A stretch of 64,000 nucleotides of DNA from Pedobacter steynii. Lineage in GTDB: Bacteria > Bacteroidota > Bacteroidia > Sphingobacteriales > Sphingobacteriaceae. Shown here one piece after another: positions 9,455 through 16,943 of the stretch. The position numbers were made by a program, and so were the translations under genes. Position 1 is the first letter of the stretch. Every line of letters starts with the position of its first letter. The stretch covers positions 434,001 through 498,000 of the forward strand of contig NZ_FNGY01000001.1 in assembly GCF_900103665.1 (NCBI RefSeq), given 5' to 3'. Under the pieces are notes generated by a model. That model saw only the letters and a program-made list of their open reading frames with translations, was not told where the DNA came from and searched no databases.

Positions 9455-9724
9455 ACTCCATGCCTCAGCTTTAGACTGGAAGTTTGGTTTTACGACAGCC
9501 CAGGTTTCGCGGAAGAGGAGCGACTGGCGGTAGTCTTCCAGATGCTGTTCATCTGCCCAGTGGCTAATGGTAAAGAACACGTTGGGGTTCAGGCTATCCT
9601 GTAGCAATTGAACGGCGCTACAGCCTTTAAATGAAGCAATCCTGGGTTGTACAGTTTTGAAAGTTTCTTTGAACTCTGCCACAAAAGCAGGGGCGAAATG
9701 CATTTTTACCAGACGTATGAGCAT
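9440..9724 (-). CDS. ABM-domain (antibiotic biosynthesis monooxygenase-like) protein
   Basis: 94 residues in a single dimeric alpha/beta-barrel domain: MLIRLVKMHFAPAFVAEFKETF, then SFKGCSAVQLLQD, VFFTISHWADEQHLEDYRQS and the C-terminal FRETWAVVKPNF. This is the ABM/EthD-type fold used by small monooxygenases and haem-degrading enzymes, but family members vary in activity and many have none known, so no substrate is given. The gene converges on the VGIGT protein gene and overlaps it by 15 bp; a hairpin inside the overlap probably terminates this transcript. It lies 11 bases downstream of the SAM hydrolase gene on the same strand. Confidence 0.82.
   Translation of the reverse strand: MLIRLVKMHFAPAFVAEFKETFKTVQPRIASFKGCSAVQLLQDSLNPNVFFTISHWADEQHLEDYRQSLLFRETWAVVKPNFQSKAEAWSLLTP
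9441..9462 (-). terminator. Hairpin terminator embedded in overlapping convergent genes
   Basis: Perfect 9-bp arms CATGGAGTC (9441-9449) and GACTCCATG (9454-9462) around AATA. Read on the minus strand the stem is followed by ATTTTTCTTC, so it looks like an intrinsic terminator for the ABM gene. The same bases encode the last residues of both proteins. Confidence 0.65.
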
Positions 9725-9735
9725 GAAATTATTTT

Positions 9736-10515
9736 TTAAGGATGAAATTCAACCCTGACAATATCGCTCAGGTGTAAGCCCAGCAAACCACTGGCTTTTC
9801 CTTTATTAATGGCAATCTCCAGGTGGTTACTGATGCCAAAAAGACAGAGCTTTTCTCCTTCAGGAACCTCGTTGTAATGCCAGCTTAACTGGGTAATCGT
9901 TTCGCTCTTTCTGAAGTACAAAGTGAAGTCCCGGTTCCGCTGGATTTTCGTAAATAATTCTTTGGTAATATTGGTAATCACGTTGGAGAAAGTGTCAATG
10001 TAAATGACGCTTCCTCGGATGATATCGCGCTCTATCACAGGGTTTAGTAACATGCGTTCCTCTACACTGTCGGTCGGCATTCCGATGTCCCTTAACCTGC
10101 CACCTTTGGCAAGATGGATGGCCGCTTTTACAAAAATATCTACCAAAGGAAAATGAAGGTATTTCAGGTCCTGCATGATGTTCAGTTCCACGATTTCATC
10201 GGGCATCTCTTCAAATAACAAAGAAAAAATGCCATTGTCTGCACCTACAAAATAATGATCCCTGTATTTCAGCGCAATATATCTCGTGTTTTCGCTGAAC
10301 ACAGAATCGATACCGATCAGGTGCACAGTACCTTTAGGGAAATAAGGATACACGTTCTTTAAAACGAATGCCGCATAAGAAATATTGAAAGAAGGAACCT
10401 CATGTGTCACATCAACAATATTGGCCGTCGGTAAGATACTCAGGATACTGCCTTTGAGGGCAGCCTGGTAAAAATCTTTTGAACCTAAATCTGTCGTTAA
10501 TGTAATAATGGCCAT
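9736..10515 (-). CDS. S-adenosyl-L-methionine hydrolase (adenosine-forming), DUF62 family
   Basis: 259 residues, related to the SAM-dependent fluorinase/chlorinase (DUF62, SAM hydroxide adenosyltransferase) family, whose ordinary bacterial members split SAM with water to adenosine and methionine. Motifs: the N-terminal ITLTTDLGSKDFYQAALKG, VDVTHEVPSFNI, VGADNGIFSLLF, then the C-terminal barrel with GSVIYIDTFSNVITNI and the closing CLFGISNHLEIAINKGKASGLLGL. Start at 10515 fits the family (MAIITLTTDLG); a longer frame upstream runs through an inverted repeat. Divergent from phoH. Hydrolase rather than halogenase is inferred from the genus, not read from active-site residues. Confidence 0.88.
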   Translation of the reverse strand: MAIITLTTDLGSKDFYQAALKGSILSILPTANIVDVTHEVPSFNISYAAFVLKNVYPYFPKGTVHLIGIDSVFSENTRYIALKYRDHYFVGADNGIFSLLFEEMPDEIVELNIMQDLKYLHFPLVDIFVKAAIHLAKGGRLRDIGMPTDSVEERMLLNPVIERDIIRGSVIYIDTFSNVITNITKELFTKIQRNRDFTLYFRKSETITQLSWHYNEVPEGEKLCLFGISNHLEIAINKGKASGLLGLHLSDIVRVEFHP

Positions 10516-10516
10516 T

Positions 10517-10580
10517 AAAAATTGAATATTTATTCTTAATCTTGCGTAAGCGGCAAATCGCGTACAAATATTCAATTTTT
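10517..10580. repeat. Perfect 15-bp inverted repeat in divergent intergenic region
   Basis: AAAAATTGAATATTT at 10517-10531 and its exact reverse complement AAATATTCAATTTTT at 10566-10580, separated by 34 bp, lie between the SAM hydrolase start (10515) and phoH (10618). It could be an operator pair or, if transcribed leftward, a stem just before the SAM hydrolase ATG. Confidence 0.85.
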
Positions 10581-10617
10581 ATATCAAAATATACACCTCT
10601 ATCTAAAAAACAATATT

Positions 10618-11595
10618 TTGAACGAACTTAAATTAACATTAGAATCGGTAGATCCGGTACAGTTTTGGGGAGCAAACAATGAGCATTACGAGATCATTAA
10701 GAATGCTTTTCCGAAGCTTAAAGTTGTGGCCAGGGGCAATGAAGTGAAAGTATTGGGTGATGAGAAAGAGCTTAAAGTTTTTGAGCAGAAATATACGCTG
10801 TTGCTAAATCAGCTGGAGCAGTATAGCACATTAACGGCCAGTGATGTAGAATCTATCCTCGTTTCAAGGAAAGCAGCACCTGCTTCGGAAAATGGTACGG
10901 CTGAAAAGCCCGTTGCTGCTCCTGCAGGTGGTGGTGGTGAGGTGATCGTGTTTGGTACCAATGGTTTGATGGTGAAAGCCAGAACGGCCAACCAGAGACG
11001 CATGGTAGACAGCATCGTTAAAAACGATGTGCTTTTTGCCATCGGCCCTGCCGGAACAGGAAAAACCTATACTGCGGTTGCACTTGCCGTCAGAGCACTG
11101 AAAAATAAAGAAATTAAAAGGATCATTTTAACCAGACCTGCAGTAGAAGCAGGGGAGAGCCTGGGCTTTTTGCCGGGCGATCTGAAGGAAAAAGTAGATC
11201 CCTACCTTCGCCCATTATATGATGCCCTGGATGATATGATCCCGGCAGAAAAACTGAAACTTTATCTGGAAAACAGAACGATAGAGATTGCCCCTTTGGC
11301 ATTCATGCGTGGAAGAACCCTGGATAATTGTTTTGTGATCCTCGATGAGGCCCAGAATTCAACTGACCTTCAGCTGAAAATGTTCCTCACCCGGATGGGA
11401 CCATCTGCCAAGTTTATTGTAACCGGCGACATTACCCAGATCGATTTGCCTAAAAAACAAATGTCCGGACTGCACAATGCCCTGCGGATCTTAGATGATA
11501 TTCCCGGTATTGAAATTATTTACCTGACGGGGGAAGATGTAGTGCGGCATAAACTGGTAAAAAGAATTTTAAAAGCCTACGGCGATATCCAATAA
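10618..11595 (+). CDS. phoH: PhoH family ATPase
   Basis: 325 residues. The N-terminal part (about 1-80, KH-like) precedes a PhoH P-loop domain: Walker [14 protein letters not shown] (about 141-153), [17 protein letters not shown], Walker [10 protein letters not shown] (about 238-246) and the sensor region [13 protein letters not shown]. PhoH proteins are predicted RNA helicases/ATPases of the phosphate regulon in E. coli and are often linked to RNA metabolism elsewhere; the role here is inferred. TTG at 10618 is the start, since no ATG or GTG occurs before the conserved N-terminus. It is followed by purC after 37 bases. Confidence 0.93.
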   Translation: MNELKLTLESVDPVQFWGANNEHYEIIKNAFPKLKVVARGNEVKVLGDEKELKVFEQKYTLLLNQLEQYSTLTASDVESILVSRKAAPASENGTAEKPVAAPAGGGGEVIVFGTNGLMVKARTANQRRMVDSIVKNDVLFAIGPAGTGKTYTAVALAVRALKNKEIKRIILTRPAVEAGESLGFLPGDLKEKVDPYLRPLYDALDDMIPAEKLKLYLENRTIEIAPLAFMRGRTLDNCFVILDEAQNSTDLQLKMFLTRMGPSAKFIVTGDITQIDLPKKQMSGLHNALRILDDIPGIEIIYLTGEDVVRHKLVKRILKAYGDIQ

Positions 11596-11632
11596 TTTAA
11601 GAACAAATAACAACAGCTCTTTGGCAAATACC

Positions 11633-12586
11633 ATGACAGCAATTAAAGAAACAAATTTTAGCTTTCCAAAGCAAACCAATTTTTACAAGGGAAAAGTGCG
11701 TGACGTATACACGATCAATAACCAGTTTATGGCCATGGTCGTAACCGACAGGATCTCTGCATTTGATGTGGTCTTGCCGGAAGCGATTCCTTTCAAAGGA
11801 CAAGTGCTGAATCAGATCGGCGCGAAATTCCTGGATGCCACGAAAGACATCGTTCCTAACTGGGTGATCGCTGTTCCGGATGAAATGGTGACCGTTGGAA
11901 GGATCTGTGAGCCTTTTAAGGTGGAAATGGTCGTGAGGGGCTATCTTGCAGGACATGCATGGAGAGAATACAGTGCCGGCAGACGCAGCGTTTGCGGAGT
12001 AGCTTTACCGGAAGGACTGAAAGAAAATGATCAACTGCCTCAGCCGATCATCACGCCAACTACAAAAGCAGCGGTAGGACATGATGAAGACATTTCCAGG
12101 GAAGATATTTTAGCCAAAGGAATCGTATCTCCTGAAGATTATACGCAGCTGGAAGCCTATACTTATGCCCTTTATGAGCGCGGTACACAAATGGCAGCTG
12201 AACGCGGACTGATCCTGGTAGATACGAAATATGAATTTGGTAAAGTAGGTGCAGAGATCTTCCTGATTGATGAAATCCATACTCCTGACTCTTCCCGTTA
12301 TTTTTATGCCGAAGGATATGCAGCGAGACAGGCCGCAGGTGAGCCTCAGAAACAATTGTCAAAAGAGTTTGTACGTAAATGGTTAATCGAAAATGGTTTC
12401 CAGGGTAAAGACGGACAAAGCATTCCGGTGATGACCCCGGAAATTGTAAGCTCGATCTCAGAACGTTATATAGAGCTTTATGAGCAGATCACTGGTGATA
12501 CCTTCGTTAAAAACGAAAGTGCGGACGTAGTTCAGCGAATTGAAGAAAATGTAGTCAATTCTTTAAACGGGCTTTTAGCAAACTAA
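11633..12586 (+). CDS. purC: Phosphoribosylaminoimidazole-succinocarboxamide synthase
   Basis: SAICAR synthetase, which ligates aspartate to CAIR in purine synthesis. 317 residues with the family signatures [11 protein letters not shown] near the N-terminus, [30 protein letters not shown], the Asp-rich [25 protein letters not shown] and [13 protein letters not shown]. This is the longer eukaryote-like/Bacteroidota type rather than the ~240-residue E. coli type. ATG at 11633 (MTAIKETNF) is preferred to TTG at 11621. Confidence 0.96.
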   Translation: MTAIKETNFSFPKQTNFYKGKVRDVYTINNQFMAMVVTDRISAFDVVLPEAIPFKGQVLNQIGAKFLDATKDIVPNWVIAVPDEMVTVGRICEPFKVEMVVRGYLAGHAWREYSAGRRSVCGVALPEGLKENDQLPQPIITPTTKAAVGHDEDISREDILAKGIVSPEDYTQLEAYTYALYERGTQMAAERGLILVDTKYEFGKVGAEIFLIDEIHTPDSSRYFYAEGYAARQAAGEPQKQLSKEFVRKWLIENGFQGKDGQSIPVMTPEIVSSISERYIELYEQITGDTFVKNESADVVQRIEENVVNSLNGLLAN

Positions 12587-12605
12587 AACCTGTTTTTAAA
12601 AATCA

Positions 12606-12640
12606 GCGGTCGCCATTCCTAAACAGGGGATGGCGACCGT
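12606..12640 (+). terminator. Probable transcription terminator after purC
   Basis: 10-bp perfect stem CGGTCGCCAT / ATGGCGACCG (12607-12616 and 12630-12639). Only weakly T-rich sequence (TTATATC) follows, so it may be a poor or processed terminator. Confidence 0.55.
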
Positions 12641-12752
12641 TATATCAAACAACCAATGCGATTGCAGGTTTTTCAGAAGGAATTATCAACCAATCCTTAC
12701 TAAAACAGATAAAATTAGTTACTTTAGCAACACATATAAATAAATCAATATC

Positions 12753-13139
12753 ATGAAATTTTCAGTTGACAAGCACGAAAAGTATGTAGTTCTTAAACTT
12801 AGAGAATCTAAGTTCACCAACGACAATACCCCTAAGTTAAAATCTGAGTTCATTTTATTGAACGCAGAAGGTTACCATAACATTGTTCTGGATTTATCCG
12901 CTGTAAAAGAATGCAATGATTCTCAGGATCTGAGCAGTTTACTGGTAGGAGACCGGCTATGTAAAAGCGCTAACGGCTTGTTTATCCTGATCGGAATAAA
13001 TGGCGTTGTCGCTAAAATATTGGAAATGTCTAATCTTGACCAGTCGTTGACGATCGTCTCTAAACTGGATGAAGCTACAGACCTGATCTTTATGGAAGAA
13101 ATTGAGAAAGAATTGTTGGGGAGCGTAGATAAAGGTTAA
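12753..13139 (+). CDS. STAS-domain protein (anti-sigma-factor antagonist type)
   Basis: 128 residues in one STAS domain: the opening MKFSVDKHEKYVVLKLRES, the central strand HNIVLDLSAVKECNDSQDLSSLLVGDR and the C-terminal helix region with LTIVSKLDEATDLIF. In SpoIIAA-type proteins a phosphorylatable Ser lies after the central strand; here the loop reads ECNDSQDLSS, with Ser available but not in the canonical context, so regulation by phosphorylation is uncertain. Its stop overlaps the ribonuclease Z start by one base, indicating co-translation. Confidence 0.85.
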   Translation: MKFSVDKHEKYVVLKLRESKFTNDNTPKLKSEFILLNAEGYHNIVLDLSAVKECNDSQDLSSLLVGDRLCKSANGLFILIGINGVVAKILEMSNLDQSLTIVSKLDEATDLIFMEEIEKELLGSVDKG

Positions 13140-14050
13140 TGAAGTTTGAGGTTACTATTTTAGGTAGCAGCTCTGCTACACCCGTTTACAATAGAAATCC
13201 AAGTGCCCAGCTTTTAAACTGTAATGAAAAATTTTACCTGATCGATTGCGGGGAAGGAACCCAGCAGCAATTGATCAAGTATGGTTTTAAAGCAAGTAAA
13301 ATAGATTTTGTATTCATCAGTCACCTTCACGGAGATCATTATTTTGGATTGATCGGATTACTTTCCACCATGCATTTGAATGGAAGGATCAAGCCGATTA
13401 AAATTTTTGCTCCTGCAGCTTTAATGGAGATTCTGGACCTTCAGTTTAAACATTCTGAAACGATCCTCCGCTATCCTTTGGAATTTGTAGCCATCACTGC
13501 AGATACAGCTCAGCTGATTTTTGAAAACTCAGACCTGACCGTATCTACGATTGTGCTGAACCACAGAATTCCCTGTACGGGATTCGTCTTTACAGAAAAG
13601 AAGCGGTTGCGTAAGGTCATTGTAGAAAAGCTTGAAGAAGAAAACATTCCTTTAGAATATTACCCTTTATTGAAAAGAGGGGTAGACCTGACCTTACCAG
13701 ACGGAACGATACTTCTGAACAAGGACTATACCACGGACTCAGATGAGCCCAGAAAGTATGCTTACTGCTCGGATACCCTTTGTGATGGCAGCTATTTCGA
13801 ACAGATCAAAGATTGCAATACGCTGTACCATGAAGCGACGTTCTTACATGAAATGCTGGAACGGGCAAATCAAACACATCATACGACCGCTTTACAGGCC
13901 GCTGAGACGGCAATAACAACCGGTGCGAAGAAACTGCTTATCGGGCACTTTTCTTCCAGATACAAGACCTTACAGCCCTTATTGGAGGAAGCTGTATCGG
14001 CTTTTGAAAACACACAGCTGGCTCAGGAAGGAAGTACCTTCCAGATCTAA
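13139..14050 (+). CDS. rnz: Ribonuclease Z
   Basis: Zinc endonuclease of the metallo-beta-lactamase fold that trims the tRNA 3' trailer. 303 residues with ILGSSSATPVYNRNPSAQLL, YLIDCGEGTQQQL, the metal motif FISHLHGDHYFGLIGLL, the tRNA-binding exosite region, YCSDTLCDGSY, YHEATFLHEM and LIGHFSSRY with the last zinc-binding His. Length is that of the short (bacterial) form. It starts one base inside the stop of the STAS gene and is closed by a strong terminator. Confidence 0.96.
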   Translation: MKFEVTILGSSSATPVYNRNPSAQLLNCNEKFYLIDCGEGTQQQLIKYGFKASKIDFVFISHLHGDHYFGLIGLLSTMHLNGRIKPIKIFAPAALMEILDLQFKHSETILRYPLEFVAITADTAQLIFENSDLTVSTIVLNHRIPCTGFVFTEKKRLRKVIVEKLEEENIPLEYYPLLKRGVDLTLPDGTILLNKDYTTDSDEPRKYAYCSDTLCDGSYFEQIKDCNTLYHEATFLHEMLERANQTHHTTALQAAETAITTGAKKLLIGHFSSRYKTLQPLLEEAVSAFENTQLAQEGSTFQI

Positions 14051-14097
14051 GCCGGTCCGGACGGATATTCACCAATCAATAGCTGCTGATAGCTCCA

Positions 14098-14138
14098 TAA
14101 AAAAGGCGGTTCTGAAATCTCAGAACCGCCTTTTTTTT
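14098..14138. terminator. Bidirectional terminator between rnz and the MCE gene
   Basis: Perfect 11-bp stem GGCGGTTCTGA / TCAGAACCGCC with an AATC loop, preceded by an A tract and followed by eight T, between converging genes. Confidence 0.93.
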
Positions 14139-14155
14139 ACCTTGGTAAAACTACC

Positions 14156-15109
14156 TTATTTGTCTTTTTTAGCACCGCCACCGAACACAGAGAAGTGAAC
14201 GTAACGCTTAGGATTTTCTTTTAAGTCGATGATCAGCTTGTCCAGGTTCTGAGAAGCACTGTTCAGGTTGTCATACATTTTCGTATCGTTGATCAACAGG
14301 CCTAAAGTACCTTTACCTTCGTTGATCTTGCCAACAATCGCCTGTAGATCGGCCATTGATTTATTGGCATTGTCTATGGTCTGTTTGAAGTTCGCTGCTG
14401 CCACCTGATCGGTAATGCTGCCGATGTTGTTCAAAATACCGTTGATCTTTTCGTTGTTGTTTTTCAGGTTTGCGGAGATGGCCTCTACATTGGCGAGGAT
14501 AGAAGAGATGCGTGTTCCTTCAGAACCTACCAGGTTATCCACTTTTTTCGAAGTCGCCTCCAGTGAAGCAAGGGTAGAAGCAATGCTGTTGAAACTCTTG
14601 TCTACATTCTTCTGGAAGTTCGGGTTCAGGATCGAGTTTACACTCGTTAAGATAGAATCCATTTTCGCAATGATCAGTTCTGCTTTCTTTTGTACCGGCT
14701 GAACGGTTTCCAACAGGCCTTTCGCCACATTCGCGTTTAGCGTATCTCCGTCTTTTGCATATACATTTCCGGTTCCTAAAGCCATTACAATTGCTTTACC
14801 ACCTAAAAGGTCGATGCTTTCCAGTTTTGCAACACTATTTTTAGGGATTTCATATTTCCCTTTGATTTTTAAGGTGGCGATAATGGTTCCGTCAGACTGA
14901 AGCGTCAGTTTATCTACACGGCCGATTTGATAACCATTGATCAGAACAGGCTTAGATACACCCAGTCCGTCTACATGCGAATACCTGGCATACAATACGG
15001 TTTCGCTGGAAAAAATGGCATTGCCTTTTAAAAAGTTGTAGCCAATGATTAACATGGCTATGGAAAAGGCTGCTAGTATGCCTACTTTGGTTTCGTTTGC
15101 TATTTTCAC
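14156..15109 (-). CDS. MCE (MlaD-type) lipid transport protein
   Basis: 317 residues with an N-terminal transmembrane anchor (about 10-28, VGILAAFSIAMLIIGYNFL), one MCE domain (about 35-115, with VLYARYSHVDGLGVSKPVLINGYQIGRV and AKLESIDLLGGKAIVM) and a long helical tail with Asn-rich coiled coil (about 135-300). MCE proteins shuttle phospholipids between membranes; this is the periplasmic substrate-binding/tunnel component. It follows an amidase gene by 14 bases, and an lptD gene lies nearby, so the cluster concerns outer membrane and wall maintenance. The ATPase and permease partners are not in the window. Confidence 0.9.
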   Translation of the reverse strand: MKIANETKVGILAAFSIAMLIIGYNFLKGNAIFSSETVLYARYSHVDGLGVSKPVLINGYQIGRVDKLTLQSDGTIIATLKIKGKYEIPKNSVAKLESIDLLGGKAIVMALGTGNVYAKDGDTLNANVAKGLLETVQPVQKKAELIIAKMDSILTSVNSILNPNFQKNVDKSFNSIASTLASLEATSKKVDNLVGSEGTRISSILANVEAISANLKNNNEKINGILNNIGSITDQVAAANFKQTIDNANKSMADLQAIVGKINEGKGTLGLLINDTKMYDNLNSASQNLDKLIIDLKENPKRYVHFSVFGGGAKKDK

Positions 15110-15123
15110 GTATGTATGTTTAC

Positions 15124-15969
15124 TTAATTTACTTCTGTTTGTTTTTTATATTTCTTTACGGCATCAAAAATGGCATGTACAATTTCCGATTGTCCGCTTG
15201 CAGAATTCATGTAATTCTCCTCTGCCGGGTTTGATATAAATCCGATTTCCGTTAATACAGCAGGCATTCCAACCCTTTGTAAAATTAAAATCCCCTGTTC
15301 TTTTACTCCTCTGTTGACGCGTTTGTTATCGTTGGTATAGTTGTCCTGAATCAATCTGGCCAGTTTCAGGCTCTTGTCTCTAAAGGTATTTTTAAACAAA
15401 GATAGTATAATAAATGTCTCGGGATCGTTGGGATCGTAGCCGTCGTAGTTTTGTTTGTAGTTTTTTTCCAGTTTGATATCGGCATTCTCCCTGATGGCTA
15501 CATCCTGCTCATTTAGCCGGTGTGTACCTGCAACGAAGGTCTCTGTCCCACTGGTGGAGGAGTTCTTTACATACGCATACCTTGGAATCTTTTTGCCGCC
15601 TTTTCCTTTGGTATAGCCGGCTACCACTCTTCTGTCGGGCATAGAGTTGCAGTGGATAGAAATGAAAATATCTGCTTTGGCATCATTGGCAATTTCAGCT
15701 CTTTTATAGAAGTCGACATCCACGTCCGTTTTCCTCGTGTAAAGGATCCGGACTTCGGGCATTTCTTCTTCAAACTTCTTTCCAAGGCGAAGGGCTACCT
15801 GCAGGGCGACATTCTTTTCTACAGAGTAACTGCCTGCGGCTCCGGGTTTACCGCCACCATGACCGGCATCGATCACGATAGTTTTAACCTTATATCCTTG
15901 TGAAAAAACAAATTCTGAACTTATAAACAATAAAATGGTAAACAAGAATATACTTCTTTTCAATCTCAT
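15124..15969 (-). CDS. N-acetylmuramoyl-L-alanine amidase (Amidase_3)
   Basis: 281 residues; signal peptide MRLKRSIFLFTILLFISSEFVFS-Q, then one Amidase_3 domain. Zinc and catalytic residues are visible in VIDAGHGGGKPG (His), SVEKNVAL (Glu), FISIHCNSMPD (His) and VLTEIGFISNPAEE (Glu). A lysine-rich insertion (GYTKGKGGKKIPR) separates the third motif from the rest. It removes the peptide from muramic acid in the periplasm. It sits immediately upstream of the MCE gene and downstream of a paralogous amidase, all on the minus strand. Confidence 0.94.
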   Translation of the reverse strand: MRLKRSIFLFTILLFISSEFVFSQGYKVKTIVIDAGHGGGKPGAAGSYSVEKNVALQVALRLGKKFEEEMPEVRILYTRKTDVDVDFYKRAEIANDAKADIFISIHCNSMPDRRVVAGYTKGKGGKKIPRYAYVKNSSTSGTETFVAGTHRLNEQDVAIRENADIKLEKNYKQNYDGYDPNDPETFIILSLFKNTFRDKSLKLARLIQDNYTNDNKRVNRGVKEQGILILQRVGMPAVLTEIGFISNPAEENYMNSASGQSEIVHAIFDAVKKYKKQTEVN

Positions 15970-16008
15970 CAGGCTTAACTCTTTTTTTATTTTATCGGTA
16001 TCTAACTA

Positions 16009-16887
16009 TTATCCTTCTATCTTATGCTGATAGCTTTGTATGGCTTTCAACAGGCAATTGGTAATTTCCAGCTGTCCGGCTTCAGAGTTCATGTAATCTT
16101 CTTCGTCAGGGTTACTGATAAATCCGATCTCTGTTAATATAGCCGGCATTCCTGCCCTGGCCAATACCGCAAGGCTTTTCTCCTGTACGCCACGGTTTAC
16201 CCTTCCTACATTAACATATTCGTCCTGCACAAGTTTTGCTAATTTTAAACTTTGTGTTCTGAACGTATTTTTCATCAAAGATAGTATAATATAGTTTTCC
16301 GCATTATTTGGGTCAAAACCTTCATAATTCTCTTTATAGTTATCTTCCAGGAAAATAGCTGCATTCTCTCTCTTGATCACTTCGTCCTGTTCATTGATTC
16401 TTCCCATCCCGGAAACAAAGGTTTCGACACCACGGGTAGAGGTGCTTTTCCGATAGGAACTTTCTGTAATGGGAATTCTCTTTCCATTACGTCCTTTTCT
16501 ATAGCCCGTCACGCTCGTAGAACGGATCATTGGCATATCATTGCAGTGAATGGAGATAAAAAGATCTGCTTTTGCATTATTGGCAATGGCAATCCGCTCA
16601 TAAAGCGGAACAAAAACATCAGTAGACCTGGTGTAGATCACTTTTACATCTTTCATATTCGCTTCTATCGCTGCACCAAGTCGTAAAGCAGTTTTCAGGG
16701 CAACATCTTTTTCCGTGGAATAAGCGCCCCTGGTAGAGCCGTCTTTCCCCCCGTGACCAGCGTCTAATACGATGGTTTTTATTTTATATTCCTGCGTAAA
16801 TGCTTGATAATTAGTGGTTGTAGCTAATATCAAAGAAATAAATACGATCAAAATTGCATTTGGTCTGAGCAATGGCATATTTTTCAT
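16009..16887 (-). CDS. N-acetylmuramoyl-L-alanine amidase (Amidase_3), second paralog
   Basis: 292 residues from the ATG at 16887; signal peptide MKNMPLLRPNAILIVFISLI...AFTQ, then an Amidase_3 domain with VLDAGHGGKDGSTRG, STEKDVAL, LFISIHCNDMP and ILTEIGFISNPDEEDY. It is clearly a tandem duplicate of the next gene. Longer frames start at 16914 (ATG) or 16935 (GTG), but a -7 element at 16920-16927 would place the transcript start close to 16912, which favours 16887. Confidence 0.92.
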   Translation of the reverse strand: MKNMPLLRPNAILIVFISLILATTTNYQAFTQEYKIKTIVLDAGHGGKDGSTRGAYSTEKDVALKTALRLGAAIEANMKDVKVIYTRSTDVFVPLYERIAIANNAKADLFISIHCNDMPMIRSTSVTGYRKGRNGKRIPITESSYRKSTSTRGVETFVSGMGRINEQDEVIKRENAAIFLEDNYKENYEGFDPNNAENYIILSLMKNTFRTQSLKLAKLVQDEYVNVGRVNRGVQEKSLAVLARAGMPAILTEIGFISNPDEEDYMNSEAGQLEITNCLLKAIQSYQHKIEG

Positions 16888-16927
16888 TAATTTTGAACGT
16901 TTTGGATTAAACATTAATGCAAAAATA
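16888..16927. promoter_or_regulatory. Overlapping divergent promoters of amidase and lptD
   Basis: Exact -7 element TAATTTTG at 16888-16895 on the plus strand (toward lptD, start 16944), and exact TATTTTTG on the minus strand (plus-strand 16920-16927, toward the amidase). They face each other with 24 bp between, so the two transcripts overlap at their 5' ends. Convincing -33 elements were not found for either. Confidence 0.6.
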
Positions 16928-16943
16928 ACATTCACACACGAAT

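Noticed and set aside
16914..16935. Longer N-termini (ATG 16914, GTG 16935) for the second amidase
   Set aside because: The -7 element at 16920-16927 would place the transcript start near these codons, and the signal peptide begins at 16887.
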